Positions 31,827-42,300 of a stretch of 64,000 nt of DNA are shown here, one piece after another. Numbering within the stretch: position 1 is the stretch's first letter; every line of letters begins with the position of its first letter. The notes beneath the pieces are model-generated. The model made no database searches. It was not told the origin of the DNA and saw nothing but the letters and a program-made list of their open reading frames with translations. The position numbers and the translations under genes are program-made. This stretch comes from Gemmatimonadales bacterium (lineage in GTDB: Bacteria; Gemmatimonadota; Gemmatimonadetes; Longimicrobiales; Gaopeijiaceae), in contig CP070829.1 in the NCBI GenBank assembly GCA_020344755.1, forward strand, positions 235,195-299,194, in the 5' to 3' direction.

Positions 31827-33215
31827 ATGACCTCCCAGGCCATCACCCGCCCCGACCGAAGCCTTGCGGCCCCGTGCGTCACCGCTGCGGCCCTGACGCT
31901 CCTCCTCCTCGCCCTTCCCTCGGCAGGGTGGTCGGCGCTGTCTGGCCAGGGGGTCCCGTCCCGCGATCCCAATATCGAAGCGATCCTCGACCAGGTGTCG
32001 CCCGAGCGGATGGAGGAGTACCTGGCAGTCCTGACCAGCTTCGGAACGCGGCACACGATGAGTGTGGACCTGGCCCCGGAGCGGGGAATCGTCCCGGCAC
32101 GCGAGTACATCCTGGAGCAGTTCCGCGGCTTCTCGCCCAGGCTCGAAGCGTCGCTCGACTGTTTCACGATTCCGGCACAGGGTCGGATCCCGGGGGAGGT
32201 GGAGCTGTGCAATGTCATGGCCGTCCTCCCGGGCCGGAGTCCGCGCCGGGTGTACGTGAGCGGCCACTACGACTCGGTAGCCCGTCGGAGGGACACCGGG
32301 CGCTTCGACTGGTCGCGCTGGGAAAACTCGGCCCCCGGGGCCAACGACGACGGAAGCGGGACGGTCCTGACCATGGAGTTGGCACGCGTCTTCGCACAGA
32401 GCGGGCTGGAGTTCGACGCCACCCTGGTCTTCATCGCCCTGGCCGCGGAGGAGGAAGGGTTGGTGGGTGCCACACTGCATGCCCAGAAGGCGGTACGGGA
32501 TTCCCTTCGCATCGAAGCGGTCTTCAACAACGACATCATCGGAAACTCGTCGGGAGGAAACGGGATCCTGGACAGCCGCACGGTGCGGGTCTTCTCCGAA
32601 GGGCCTATGGACTCCATGTCACGGCAGATGGCCCGGTTCATCCGGCGCTGGGGAACGCTCTACGTTCCAGGACATGAAGTCCGACTCATCGCCCGCGAGG
32701 ACCGGTTCGGCCGCGGCGGTGATCACACAGCCTTCAACCGGCTGGGCTTCCCCGGGGTGCGTTTCAGCGAGTCCCGGGAGAACTATTCGCGCCAGCATGA
32801 GCCAGCCGACACCCTGGGGGGGGTCGATTTCGCCTACCTCGCCCGGAACGCCCGGGTCAATGCCGCCGCCGTCGCCACGGTGGCCATGGCTCCGCCGGCT
32901 CCCATCGTGGACCTGGGGCGGGGACCCATGCTGGGCCGGGGTGAGTCCGGTTACGCGGCGCACCTCCGCTGGGAGGAGAGCCCGGGCGCGGCGGGTTACC
33001 GAATCGTCTGGAGGGAGGCCTGGTCCCCCGACTGGGCGCACGAGATCTACGTGGGGCCTGGATCCGAGTTCGTCATGGAGGACATCTCCATCGACGACCA
33101 CATCTTCGGCATCGCCGCGGTAGGTCCGGATGGCCACGAGAGCCTGGTCAGGCCCTACGTGCGGCCCCCGCGTCCCTTCACCCCGGTCCGGGAGGTGGGG
33201 GTGGGGCGGGAATGA
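31827..33215 (+). CDS. Secreted M28 family zinc aminopeptidase with C-terminal FnIII-like domain
   Basis: Exported metallopeptidase of 462 residues. After a signal peptide (AALTLLLLALPSAGWSA) the M28 core shows the dizinc ligands in order: His in VSGHYDSV, bridging Asp in GANDDGSG, catalytic Glu pair in AAEEEGLVG, Asp in NNDIIGN and His in GGDHTAFN. These enzymes remove N-terminal residues from peptides. A beta-sandwich of FnIII type follows (about 370-455: AAHLRWEESPGAAGYRIVWR). The ATG at 31827 gives the signal peptide directly. Together with the M20, M14 and S9 enzymes nearby it suggests extracellular peptide use. Confidence 0.92.
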   Translation: MTSQAITRPDRSLAAPCVTAAALTLLLLALPSAGWSALSGQGVPSRDPNIEAILDQVSPERMEEYLAVLTSFGTRHTMSVDLAPERGIVPAREYILEQFRGFSPRLEASLDCFTIPAQGRIPGEVELCNVMAVLPGRSPRRVYVSGHYDSVARRRDTGRFDWSRWENSAPGANDDGSGTVLTMELARVFAQSGLEFDATLVFIALAAEEEGLVGATLHAQKAVRDSLRIEAVFNNDIIGNSSGGNGILDSRTVRVFSEGPMDSMSRQMARFIRRWGTLYVPGHEVRLIAREDRFGRGGDHTAFNRLGFPGVRFSESRENYSRQHEPADTLGGVDFAYLARNARVNAAAVATVAMAPPAPIVDLGRGPMLGRGESGYAAHLRWEESPGAAGYRIVWREAWSPDWAHEIYVGPGSEFVMEDISIDDHIFGIAAVGPDGHESLVRPYVRPPRPFTPVREVGVGRE

Positions 33216-33288
33216 GTGTCATGCCCAGCAGTGCTCGGGGAGCCACCAGCGTCTACATTCGACGAAACCTCTGGGAGATGAACACGCC

Positions 33289-34308
33289 ATGAACGACCTC
33301 ACGCCTTCCTTCACCGCGGCATTCGAAGCGGTGCCCTCCCGCACCACTCCTGGCCTCGCATCGCTCCGGCTCCTCCTCCCGAGACTCGTCGCCCTGACGA
33401 CCGTCACCCTCCTGATCGCAGCCTGCGGGGGTACGGAGGAGGGCGGGATGCCGGAGGGGGAGGCCGATGTGTCGGCGGTCCCGGCGGCCGCCGAGCCTTC
33501 CGGCGCCATCACCGTGGCAGGGGTCGGTTTCGCGACTCCCGAGTCGGTCCTGCACGAGCGGGTCGGGGACGTCTACCTGGTCTCCAACATCAACGGGGCC
33601 GCCCTGGATAAGGACGGCAACGGCTTCATTTCGAAGCTCTCTCCGGAGGGAGAGGTCCTGGAGTTGAGGTGGATCGATGGCGCGGCGGATGGTGTGACGC
33701 TGAACGCCCCGAAGGGAATGGCCATCGACGACGAACTCCTGTACGTGGCGGATATCGACTGCGTACGGCTCTTCGAACTGGAGACGGGGGCACCCGCCGG
33801 GGAGGTCTGTCCTCCGGGGGCCACGTTCCTCAACGATGTGGCGCCCCACCCGGAGGCGGGAGTCCTGGTCACCGACAGCGGTTTGGACGCCACCTTCACG
33901 CCCGTCGGGGCCGACGCGGTCTACCACGTCCTCGGCACGCAAGCCGCTGCGGCAGTGCGGGATCCGGATTTCGGTGCACCCAACGGGGTGGCCATCTTCG
34001 GGGGAGAGGTCTACGTGGTGACCTTCATGTCCGGCCGGATCTTCCGGATCACCGGTCAGGATGAGAAGGAGGAGATCCTGGCCGTGGAGGGGGGGCAGTT
34101 GGACGGGATCCACTTCCTGACGGACGGACGGGCGCTGGTGTCCAACTGGGCTACCTCCTGCATTCACGCCCTCGACCCGGACGGGGGACTGGAATGCGTG
34201 ATGCCGGACCTGGAGGCACCTGCCGACATCGGCGTGGATCACACCCGAGACCGGGTCCTGGTCCCGCTCTTCAACGCGAACGAGGTGCGGATCCTCCCCG
34301 TGGGGTGA
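33289..34308 (+). CDS. SMP-30/NHL-like beta-propeller lipoprotein
   Basis: Lipoprotein of 339 residues. An unusually long N terminus precedes a lipobox in LLIAACGG (Cys near 45), so it should be anchored in the membrane. The body is a six-bladed propeller of SMP-30/gluconolactonase type: FATPESVLHER, DVYLVSNINGAALDKDGNGF, LNAPKGMAIDDELLYVADID, GAPNGVAIFGGEVYVVTF and ADIGVDHTRDRVLVPLFN. Relatives hydrolyse lactones or act as binding propellers. The usual metal ligands (Glu, Asn and Asp on the propeller axis) are plausible but cannot be confirmed without a structure. GGGAG lies upstream of the ATG at 33289. Confidence 0.85.
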   Translation: MNDLTPSFTAAFEAVPSRTTPGLASLRLLLPRLVALTTVTLLIAACGGTEEGGMPEGEADVSAVPAAAEPSGAITVAGVGFATPESVLHERVGDVYLVSNINGAALDKDGNGFISKLSPEGEVLELRWIDGAADGVTLNAPKGMAIDDELLYVADIDCVRLFELETGAPAGEVCPPGATFLNDVAPHPEAGVLVTDSGLDATFTPVGADAVYHVLGTQAAAAVRDPDFGAPNGVAIFGGEVYVVTFMSGRIFRITGQDEKEEILAVEGGQLDGIHFLTDGRALVSNWATSCIHALDPDGGLECVMPDLEAPADIGVDHTRDRVLVPLFNANEVRILPVG

Positions 34309-34324
34309 GGATCGTGTCCAAGTG

Positions 34325-34360
34325 GGCCGGTGGGTGTGCCGAGATGGGACCCCACCGGCC
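34325..34360. terminator. Bidirectional terminator hairpin
   Basis: GGCCGGTGGG and CCCACCGGCC pair perfectly over 10 bp with a 16-base loop, between the SMP-30-like gene and the converging serine hydrolase gene. No long T-run. Confidence 0.5.
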
Positions 34361-34390
34361 GATCTTCGCGCCGATCCGGCGGACGCTGAC

Positions 34391-35890
34391 CTAAGGCGCC
34401 GCCTCCACGCGCTGCAGTCGGGCTTGTCCCCCGGCGACCAGGGCCACGACCTCGCCCTCCTCGTCTCGTTCGAAGACGATGGTCTGGCCGTCTTCCAGGT
34501 CGAAGAAGGAATCGGGCGCTTCCGCATCGGCGTGGAGGGTGACCGTCCCCTGTCCCGGAACGTCGACCTCCAGCATCCCCTCCGCCGCCCGGACCCTCGC
34601 CTCGATCTCTCCGCCTTCCATGACGTAGCGTCCCTCGAAGACCGCGAGCTCCTCCCCTGAAGGGAACCGCGCAGTCCGGATCGTCGGCTTGTATCCGGGC
34701 CAGTCGTACGCCTGGGAGATCGACCGCAGGATCTCGGCGGCGAGGGCGCTTCCCTGATCTCCGTTGGTCATGACGGCGGCACCATCACCCCGGTCCCGAT
34801 AGACGACCCACTGGGCCTTGAATCCCTCGTTCGAGCCGCCGTGGCCGAAGGTGATGTCGTCTCCCTCCCGACCGATCCCGAATCCGAGTCCGTAGCTGTT
34901 GAAGCCCTCCTCACCCTCACGGTATGGCATGAACATCTCGGCCAGCGTCTCCGCCGAGACGACCCCCCCCGAGGCAGGGTCGGCGAGCACTGCGCGCAGA
35001 TGCGAAGAGAGGGTGAGCAATTCGGTGGGGGTGGTCCAAAGCCCTGCCGCAGCCTGCTCGGGGTAGTTGTGCCACTCCCCCTCCACCTCGGTCCCATCGG
35101 CCCGGTACCCCCGGGCGGCTTCGTCCCATCGACTCTCGGGCAGTGGCTGCGCGTAGGTGGAGATCCGCAGGCCTGCAGGGTCCAGGACCCGCTGCCGCAC
35201 CACCTCTTCGAAGGGCAGCCCCGCGAGGTCTTCCAGCATCTGCTCCATGACCGTGTAGCCACCGCCGGAGTATTGCCAGCTGACCCCTGGCTCCTTGTAG
35301 ACCCGTACGGCCGGAGTATTCCCAAGTCCATCCAGGACTTCGACGTTACTGGCGATCACCGCGTCGCCGAACGGCTCGTCCTTCCGATAGCCGGGGAACC
35401 CCCAGACCGTGAGCCCGGCGGTATGGCTGAGGAGGCCCCGTAAGGTCACGACCGAATCCGTGGTGAACTCGTTGTCCGGAACACGCCAACTGGTCATGTA
35501 GTCGTTCACGGGTGCGTCGAGTGCCACCCTCCCCTCCTCGACGAAGGTCATGGCGGCGAGGGCAGCCACCGGCTTGGAGATGGAAGCCGCCTGGAAGAGG
35601 GTCGTGGGTTCCACCGGCCGGCCCGTCTCCCGGTCCGCGACGCCCCAACCCCGTGCCCACACGACCTGCCCGTCGTCCATGACCGCCACACTCACCCCGG
35701 GCACGTTGTAGCGCTCCATGCGCTCCTCGAGCAGGTGGGTGTCGGGCTCCTCACCCTCGAGTTGGATCGCGGTGAGGAGTCCGGCGGCCACGTCGTCGGG
35801 CGTCGGAGTCGAAGGGCCGTCTACGGGCTCGCAGGCGACGAGCGCCGTGAGGAGTAGAATCAGCCAGGAGATGTTCGTACCGGAGCCCAT
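34391..35890 (-). CDS. Serine hydrolase lipoprotein, class C beta-lactamase fold
   Basis: Lipoprotein of 499 residues with a lipobox in LLTALVAC (Cys near 20). The penicillin-binding/class C motifs are present: SxxK as ASISKP, the Tyr motif in WQYSGGGY and a C-terminal HGGSNEG in the KTG position. YNVPGVSVAVMDDGQ and VVTLRGLLSHTAGL are family phrases. A small beta domain follows (about 420-495). Such proteins include D-amino-acid peptidases, esterases and transacylases; true beta-lactamase activity is not implied. It is divergent from the M20 peptidase gene. Confidence 0.92.
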   Translation of the reverse strand: MGSGTNISWLILLLTALVACEPVDGPSTPTPDDVAAGLLTAIQLEGEEPDTHLLEERMERYNVPGVSVAVMDDGQVVWARGWGVADRETGRPVEPTTLFQAASISKPVAALAAMTFVEEGRVALDAPVNDYMTSWRVPDNEFTTDSVVTLRGLLSHTAGLTVWGFPGYRKDEPFGDAVIASNVEVLDGLGNTPAVRVYKEPGVSWQYSGGGYTVMEQMLEDLAGLPFEEVVRQRVLDPAGLRISTYAQPLPESRWDEAARGYRADGTEVEGEWHNYPEQAAAGLWTTPTELLTLSSHLRAVLADPASGGVVSAETLAEMFMPYREGEEGFNSYGLGFGIGREGDDITFGHGGSNEGFKAQWVVYRDRGDGAAVMTNGDQGSALAAEILRSISQAYDWPGYKPTIRTARFPSGEELAVFEGRYVMEGGEIEARVRAAEGMLEVDVPGQGTVTLHADAEAPDSFFDLEDGQTIVFERDEEGEVVALVAGGQARLQRVEAAP

Positions 35891-36143
35891 GATGACCTGG
35901 TGTTGACGTAGAGGTGGGCGGTGGGTCCGCCGGGGACACGAAGGTGCCCGGGTGTGGCCCCGGGCGGGGGCCGAGGGACCCGGGGAAGTTAGCCAAGACG
36001 GACCTCGACTGCTGCCCGGGCCCCCGGATGCGTCCTTCCAGACAGCTGAGGAGAGCGCCGAGGCTGGGTCGGAGATTCGGGCATTCTTGCCCGCGGCGAG
36101 GGCCTGCGGGAGATTCCCGGCTCCCCTCACAATGGAAGAGCCC

Positions 36144-37592
36144 ATGCCCCGCACCCTTCCTCGGGCCGCTCGCCGGATCGCGGCCCACCTGGCAGCAGCG
36201 TTCGCGGTGCTGCCCATGCTCGCGCTCGCGGTAGAGCCTACCGCCGCCCAGGAGAACGTCTCGCCTCGTGAGTACCGGGACTTGGCTCGAGACCTCCTTC
36301 GGGAGCTGATCGAGATCGACACGAACGTCGACGACGGGAACATCACTGCCGCGGCGGAGGCGATGGCGGACCGCCTCCGCGCCGCCGGATTCCCGGAGGA
36401 GGACATCCTGGTGGACGGCCCGACTCCCACGAAGGGGAATCTCGTGGTGCGGTACCCGGGCCGGGACCCGGGTCTCAAGCCCCTGTTGGCGCTGGCTCAT
36501 ATCGACGTGGTAGCCGCCGACCCAGCGGATTGGAGCGTTCCGCCGTTCGAGTTCCTCGAGCGTGACGGCTACTTCTGGGGACGGGGCGTCACCGACGACA
36601 AGGACGAGGCGGCGATCTACATCGCGAACCTCATCCGCATGAGGGACCAGGGGTTCGTGCCGGAGCGGGGAATCGTGGTGGCCCTCACAGCCGACGAGGA
36701 AGGAGGTGACCACAACGGTGTCCAATGGCTCCTGGAGCACCGGCGAGACTGGATCGACGCCGCATATGCCCTGAATGAGGGGGGCGGCGGGATGGAGCGG
36801 GGCGGTCGCAGGATCTCCAACAACGTCCAGGCCAGCGAGAAGGTCTACCAGTCGTTCACCCTCGCAGCGACCAACCCCGGCGGGCACTCGTCCCTCCCGG
36901 TGAAGAAGAATGCCATCTACGATCTCTCCAGGGCTCTCCTGTCCATCCAGTCGTACGACTTCCCCGTCATGCTCAACGAGGTGACGACGGCGTACTTCAC
37001 CCGGACCGCGGAGATCGTCGGAGGGGAGATGGGTGAAGCCATGCGGGCCGTCCTGGCCGACGCGGGCGACAGCCACGCGCTGGGGGTCCTGGCCCCGCAG
37101 CCTCAGTACAACTCGCGTCTCCGGACCACCTGCGTGGCCACCCGTCTCCAGGGAGGGCATGCGGACAACGCCCTTCCCCAATTGGCGCAGGCGACCGTGA
37201 ACTGTCGGATCCTTCCGACCCACGACCCTGCGGATGTCCGGGCCCGGTTGCAGGAGTTGGCGGGTTCGGAAATCACCGTCACGCCCGTCGACGAGCCTCA
37301 ACCGTCGCCCCCCTCCCCCCTTACGGATGAAGTGCTGGGGGACATCGAGCGGATCACGGCGGCCATGTGGCCCGGCGTGCCGGTCCTTCCGGTCATGAGT
37401 ACGGGGGCCACCGATGCGCTCTACCTCCGGAATGCAGGGATTCCGGTCTACGGCGTGAGCGGGATCTTCCACGACGTGGATGATGTGCGCGCCCACGGCC
37501 AGGACGAGCGGATCCGGATCGAGCACTTCCATGAGGGACAGGAATTCCTGTACCGGCTCGTCCGGGCACTGACCGGGCGGAGGATCAGTTGA
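36144..37592 (+). CDS. Secreted M20 family dizinc peptidase
   Basis: Exported metallopeptidase of 482 residues. The ATG at 36144 is chosen because GGAAGAG lies three bases upstream and the product opens with a signal peptide ending PTAAQ. The M20 core shows His and Asp in [12 protein letters not shown], bridging Asp in [10 protein letters not shown], the catalytic Glu pair in [11 protein letters not shown], and a dimerisation domain with [10 protein letters not shown] and [13 protein letters not shown]. The last metal His lies in [16 protein letters not shown]. The family trims dipeptides or acylated amino acids. A long signal peptide with no lipobox suggests a periplasmic or secreted enzyme. 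Confidence 0.92.
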   Translation: MPRTLPRAARRIAAHLAAAFAVLPMLALAVEPTAAQENVSPREYRDLARDLLRELIEIDTNVDDGNITAAAEAMADRLRAAGFPEEDILVDGPTPTKGNLVVRYPGRDPGLKPLLALAHIDVVAADPADWSVPPFEFLERDGYFWGRGVTDDKDEAAIYIANLIRMRDQGFVPERGIVVALTADEEGGDHNGVQWLLEHRRDWIDAAYALNEGGGGMERGGRRISNNVQASEKVYQSFTLAATNPGGHSSLPVKKNAIYDLSRALLSIQSYDFPVMLNEVTTAYFTRTAEIVGGEMGEAMRAVLADAGDSHALGVLAPQPQYNSRLRTTCVATRLQGGHADNALPQLAQATVNCRILPTHDPADVRARLQELAGSEITVTPVDEPQPSPPSPLTDEVLGDIERITAAMWPGVPVLPVMSTGATDALYLRNAGIPVYGVSGIFHDVDDVRAHGQDERIRIEHFHEGQEFLYRLVRALTGRRIS

Positions 37593-37976
37593 CCTCGCTC
37601 CGGAGCGGGATGACGGTCTGCTGCCAAGCCCGCGGAATGGTGCGACCGGCGGTTCCATGGACGGATTCTCCACGCCGCCGGTCCCCCCCCTGCGGTACGA
37701 CCGCCCCGTGAGGTCCCTTCGTCCGCCGGTTGGCCGGGTCGCAGGTCTCTTCAGCCGAGAGCTCGTGGACCGGTCACAGACCACGGCGTCCCTTCCTCCC
37801 GCTCTCCGCGGGTCCGGTCCCCAGACCTATGCGGGTCACCGGGTCGCGGCTCTCACGGAGGGTGCCGAACGGGGTGACAAGGACCCGTAGGACATCCGCG
37901 TTCACTGCGAGCGTTCCGTAACCCGGCGCTCGCCGCTCACCGCCCCGCTCCTCCCCCAACCCCACGGATCGGATCC
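37593..37976. other. Intergenic region without a recognisable gene
   Basis: This 384-bp gap between the M20 peptidase and DinB genes has only short open frames with no family resemblance and no ribosome-binding sites. A 9-bp inverted repeat, GACCGGCGG (37644-37652) and CCGCCGGTC (37675-37683), lies about 50 bp after the peptidase stop and may be its terminator. Nothing else stands out. Confidence 0.4.
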
Positions 37977-38543
37977 ATGGACGCCCAACTCCAAGCCGTA
38001 CGGCAGGATCTCCGCGCCGCCTCCCAGCGCCTGGATCGCCTCTTGAAGGGCCTCTCGGACGAAGGGTGGCGCCGCCGGCCGCAGACGGGGTCCTGGTCCG
38101 CCGCCGAATGCGTGGCCCACCTGAACATCACGCACGAGGCCTACCTCCCCCGCCTCCGCACCGGGCTCGAGGCGGTCCCTACCTCCGGGGAGCGGGGGAG
38201 CGGCCGGCTGCGGAAGGGTCCCCTGGGCTGGATGTTCGGACGGATGGTGGGGCCACTCCCCCGCGTGGCCGGGAGACGGCGGGGGCGGGTGAAGGCTCCC
38301 GCCGCGTTCGTTCCCGGGGGTGAGCTTCCCAGGTCCGAGGTGGTCGAGCGGTTTCGCACCCTCCAGTCGGAGCTGATGGAGTTCGTGGAGGCGTGCGAGG
38401 GGCGCCCCATCGATGGGGTGAGGATCCAGTCCCCCTTCGTGGAATCGGTCTCCTTCAACCTCTTCGCGACGCTGGTCATCATCGCCCGACATCAGCACCG
38501 GCACCTCCAGCAGGCGGAGGAAGCGGCCGGCGGGACCGGGTAG
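37977..38543 (+). CDS. DinB family protein
   Basis: Cytoplasmic four-helix-bundle protein of 188 residues of the DinB/YfiT superfamily, whose members are metal-dependent thiol transferases or stress proteins. Visible landmarks are WSAAECVAHLNITHEAYLPR after the first helix and IIARHQHRHLQQAEEA near the end; the His residues in AHLN and in RHQHRH are the expected metal ligands. An Arg/Gly-rich loop separates the two halves (about 70-115). It is divergent in setting from its neighbours and apparently monocistronic. Confidence 0.88.
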   Translation: MDAQLQAVRQDLRAASQRLDRLLKGLSDEGWRRRPQTGSWSAAECVAHLNITHEAYLPRLRTGLEAVPTSGERGSGRLRKGPLGWMFGRMVGPLPRVAGRRRGRVKAPAAFVPGGELPRSEVVERFRTLQSELMEFVEACEGRPIDGVRIQSPFVESVSFNLFATLVIIARHQHRHLQQAEEAAGGTG

Positions 38544-38564
38544 CTCCGGCGCCGATGGCCCTCG

Positions 38565-39218
38565 TCAGTACCCCGACGCCCGGCGGTTCTGGAACGGGAC
38601 GCGGTCGGGGCCCCACATCCAGGAGAGTCCGAGCTTCACCCAATAACGCCATGCGGACCCGCCCGAGTCCTCGAATCGGATATCGTCGAGGAAGATCTCC
38701 GCGTCGCCGTAGTTCTGGAAGAGAGCCTCGCCGGTCAAGGCCAGCATGAGCCGCCCCGACAGCAGCGCCTCGACTCCCAGGGCCGGTCCAACCAGGACGC
38801 CATTCTGCTCGAGCCGGAGCGTCGCCACCGTGGCGGAGGTCCGAGTGTATCCCACCCGGGCGCCGAGGAAGGGGTAGATCCGGGGGAAGGACCCGAGTCT
38901 CCGCCGTACGACCCCGCTGGCCGTGAACTCGTCCACGTCGAACTCCGACTGATCTCCAATGGTCACGTCGGTCTTGAACCGGCTGGAGGTCAGGTCGAAC
39001 CCGACCTGAACGGGCCACCCCACGTTGAAGAGGGCGGTGGCTCCGGTCCCGGCCCCGGCCCTGTAACTCTCCGCCTCCTCGCCCGACCACCACCCGCCAC
39101 CGCCCCAGATCTCAATGGTGTGGGGAAAGCCTGCGGACTGCGCCCTCGCAGTACTCGGGGGCGTCAAGAGGCCTGCCACGCAGAGAAGACCTGCAACCGT
39201 GAGGAGTCGATGTGACAT
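38565..39218 (-). CDS. Small outer-membrane beta-barrel protein
   Basis: Exported protein of 217 residues with a signal peptide (LLTVAGLLCVAGLLTPPSTARA). The rest is alternating amphipathic strands (IEIWGGGGWWSG, ALFNVGWPVQVGFDLTSS, SGVVRRRLGSFPRIYPFLG, WRYWVKLGLSWMWG), consistent with an eight-stranded OmpX/OmpA-type barrel. The last strand is followed by about 15 residues rather than ending in Phe, so the terminal signal is atypical. Function unknown. It is divergent from the PLD-like gene, which begins with a similar barrel-like segment. Confidence 0.75.
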   Translation of the reverse strand: MSHRLLTVAGLLCVAGLLTPPSTARAQSAGFPHTIEIWGGGGWWSGEEAESYRAGAGTGATALFNVGWPVQVGFDLTSSRFKTDVTIGDQSEFDVDEFTASGVVRRRLGSFPRIYPFLGARVGYTRTSATVATLRLEQNGVLVGPALGVEALLSGRLMLALTGEALFQNYGDAEIFLDDIRFEDSGGSAWRYWVKLGLSWMWGPDRVPFQNRRASGY

Positions 39219-39330
39219 GAGGGGCCCTGCCCGAGGCGTTGCGGATGGAGCACGATGACCTCCACCCGGGACGGGGGCGGTAGTACATTCGGGACTCTGA
39301 AAAGCCCGACGTGCTCAAGGTCTCGAAACA

Positions 39331-42300
39331 ATGATCCTACCCCCCCAGGTCGTCAACGCCCGCGCCGCGGGTCTGCTCGTCGCAGCGCTGCTCCTCTCGG
39401 GCGCCCCGCTCCACGGACAGGATCCCTCAAGTCGCCGCCCGGCGGATCGGGGCCGGCAGATCGTCTCCATGGGACAGCCGGACGCGTTCAGGTACTACGC
39501 CAATGGCGAAGTGGGGCTGGCCCCCATCGACGACCGGGAGTTCATCGGACGATTCGCACTGGGGATCGAGAAGGACCTCTTCAATCCCCTGACGCATGTC
39601 CTGTCGGTGAATGGCGAGTACTACATGGGAATCTCGGGAGAGGGTGCGGGCGCAGTCGGGGTCCGGGCCGGGCTGTTGAGCCCTCTCCTCCGCTTCGGTG
39701 GAGGGATCCAGTACGACTTCAAGGACGAGCGTGGGCGGGGTTTCGTGCAGTTCCGTCATCCTATCCGGCGTTCCGGTGTCTTCTGGCCGGGAGGTCAGTT
39801 CCGCATCCTGTGGGCACCGGGCGCCGAGCAGTCCCTGACCTTCGGGGTGAGCGTGCCCCTGGGTCAGCCCTTCGCGGGCCGTACCCGCCCCCGGAGAGCC
39901 AGGGCAGAAGTGGCCCTTCCCGTCGGACGGAAGGAGGCGGCCGTCCAGGACCCGCCGAGCGAGACGAGACCCATCCTGGCGCAGGCTCGGCACGATGCCG
40001 AGTTGATCGGCCGCATGTACGTCCCCTTCGTCGACCACTCCGGGGGGGACCTGGACGCGGCGGCACAGCGGTTCGCACAGGATATGGCTCGCCTCGCCGA
40101 GGATGCGATGGCCGTGGAGCCCGAGTCCACCAGCCCGTCCGGACGGATGGATACGCCTCCGGAGGCCGTGGTGCGGCGGTTTCACCACTCCATGCACCGA
40201 GCCTTCGAGGTGGCGTGCGGACCCTGTGTCCGTGACGCCGACGCCATGTACGACGCCGCACACGCGGCCCTCCTGGACGAGCTGATCTTTCCTTTCAACC
40301 GGATGCTCGGCCAGAAGAAGGCTCCCACCGTTTTCGACGAGCTCGCCGCCCGAGCGCGGGTGGCCTTCGCCCGGGCCCTGGTGTTGGACCACGGGGTTCC
40401 GCCCCGGGAGGCGGTCCCGGCAGAGGCGGTGTTCGCCGAGCTGGTCGAGATCGTCCGCGGTGTCGCGGAAGCTTCGGAAGCGGCTTGGCGGGACGACCGG
40501 ATGGTCTTCCTTCCCATCCAGCTCGGCCTCCTTCCCGAGGACCACGACGGCCAGGCGAAGATCGACGCCCTGGTGGAGCGCGCCCTGGATCGTCCGCTTC
40601 TGGAGGGCAACGAAGTCTGGTACGTCGTGGCGGAACAATTCCAGTACGAGCTCCTGCGGATGATCCACGCCGCAGAGAGATACCACGTCCTCTGGATTCA
40701 TGACTTCCGGGGCTACGACGGTCAGGGCGACCCGGACGCGGTGGCATACAGGATCGTGCTCGACGGATACCTCCGAGCCCTGGCCGAGCGTCTGGAAGCC
40801 TTCGATCGCGAAGGCCACCTCCCGGTCTACATGATCTTCATCGACCAGTGGTTCTACCAGGCGAATCGAGGTCGGTTGTGGCTCACCCTCCTGGAGAATC
40901 CCCTCACACACCAGCTGAACCTGCCCGAGGGGTTCGAGGAATGGGAGGTCCGGATCCGGGAGATGCAGGATCGGATCCGGCGGGCGATCGAGAACTCCGA
41001 TCTTCTCCAGACCGAGATCCGCGAGTATGGCGAGGATTGGCTTTTCAACCGCGTGAAGGTCCACGTCAACGTCACCGATCCGGCGGACGTGACCTTCTGG
41101 ACGGACGAGCTGGTCCCGTGGATCGGCATGCCGGACGCGTTGATGCGGGATCACCGGAAGATCGCCTTCTACGACGTCCATCCCGACGATCCAGAGGCGG
41201 GGATGGCCCTGTACACCGGGATGGGGGTGGGGGAGCACTACACCGGCCCGACGTGGGATGACCGTGCCGTCCTGGTCCGGGGCCCGGCTCTTCTGTACCT
41301 CCGGACCGAGGCCCGCGACCTCCTCCTCCAGCAGGGCTTTCGACCGGATCAGATCCCGTTCCCGCTCCAGGAAGAGGAGAACGAGCACCGGTTGGACTAC
41401 ACGTCACCCTCCGGCCCACCGGCGGACGTGGCCTCTCGGGCGATCCAGGTCCACAACCACATCGGCTATGGACCCAAGGAAGCCACCGTCCTGAAGGCGA
41501 CCCTCTACAACCTCATGCCGTCCGGTGCGGTGTCCAAGTCACCGGATTCGCTGTGGAATCTTCCCCTCTGGAGCTCGCTGCTCCTGGGGCACGCTCTCCG
41601 CGGAGGACAGGTGGCCATCGTGGCGCCGCGCGACGACACGGCGCCGGCGAGGAGTTCCATCTCGCTCTCGCGAGCGCAGGAGGTGCTGGCACGAACGGTC
41701 TGGGCGGCGCGACTTCTGGAGGCTCCCCTGGACCGCGCGGGGGGTGCGATCCGGGTCGGATTCTACGACCCCAGGAGCGGGGTGGGGGACATTCCCTCCC
41801 GCTTGAGGCAGCTGGCGCAGACCTTCCGGGCCGAGAGGTGGCTCAGGGATCTGCACCGGCTGAGTGAGGAGGACCTCTCGGCCTTCGAGACGCTCGCGGA
41901 TTCCCTGGTCGACTCCGGCTTCGATGCCCTCTACCTGGAGAGCGACGAACTGGATCGGCCGAAGCTTCACATGAAAGCGCACCTCTTCATGACGGAGGAG
42001 GCGTGGGCGCCGCTCCTGGACCAGCCCGACATCCTGGAGTTCCTCCTGGAGTACGCCCGGGAGCGAGCCCGCCAGGTCGGTCTGCCCGGTGAGGAGCGCG
42101 ACCTCCGTGCCCTGAGCAACCGCCTGGCCCCCATCCGCCGCCGGCTCTTGGCAGGATACGAGGCATCGGTCTCACCCAGCGAGCGCGAGCGGTCGGGGCT
42201 CTACCTGGTCGTGGGTTCACACAACCAGAATTACCGCAGCATGGCCCTCGATGGAGAGGTGCTGTTGGCGGTGGCCGGGCCCCAGGCGGCGGTGGGTCTG

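Noticed and set aside
34391-35890. Antibiotic-resistance beta-lactamase
   Set aside because: The class C fold motifs are shared with many lipoprotein esterases and peptidases; nothing indicates beta-lactam specificity.
37657-37890. A 77-codon open frame in the gap after the M20 peptidase
   Set aside because: No ribosome-binding site, no family resemblance, and it overlaps a likely terminator hairpin.
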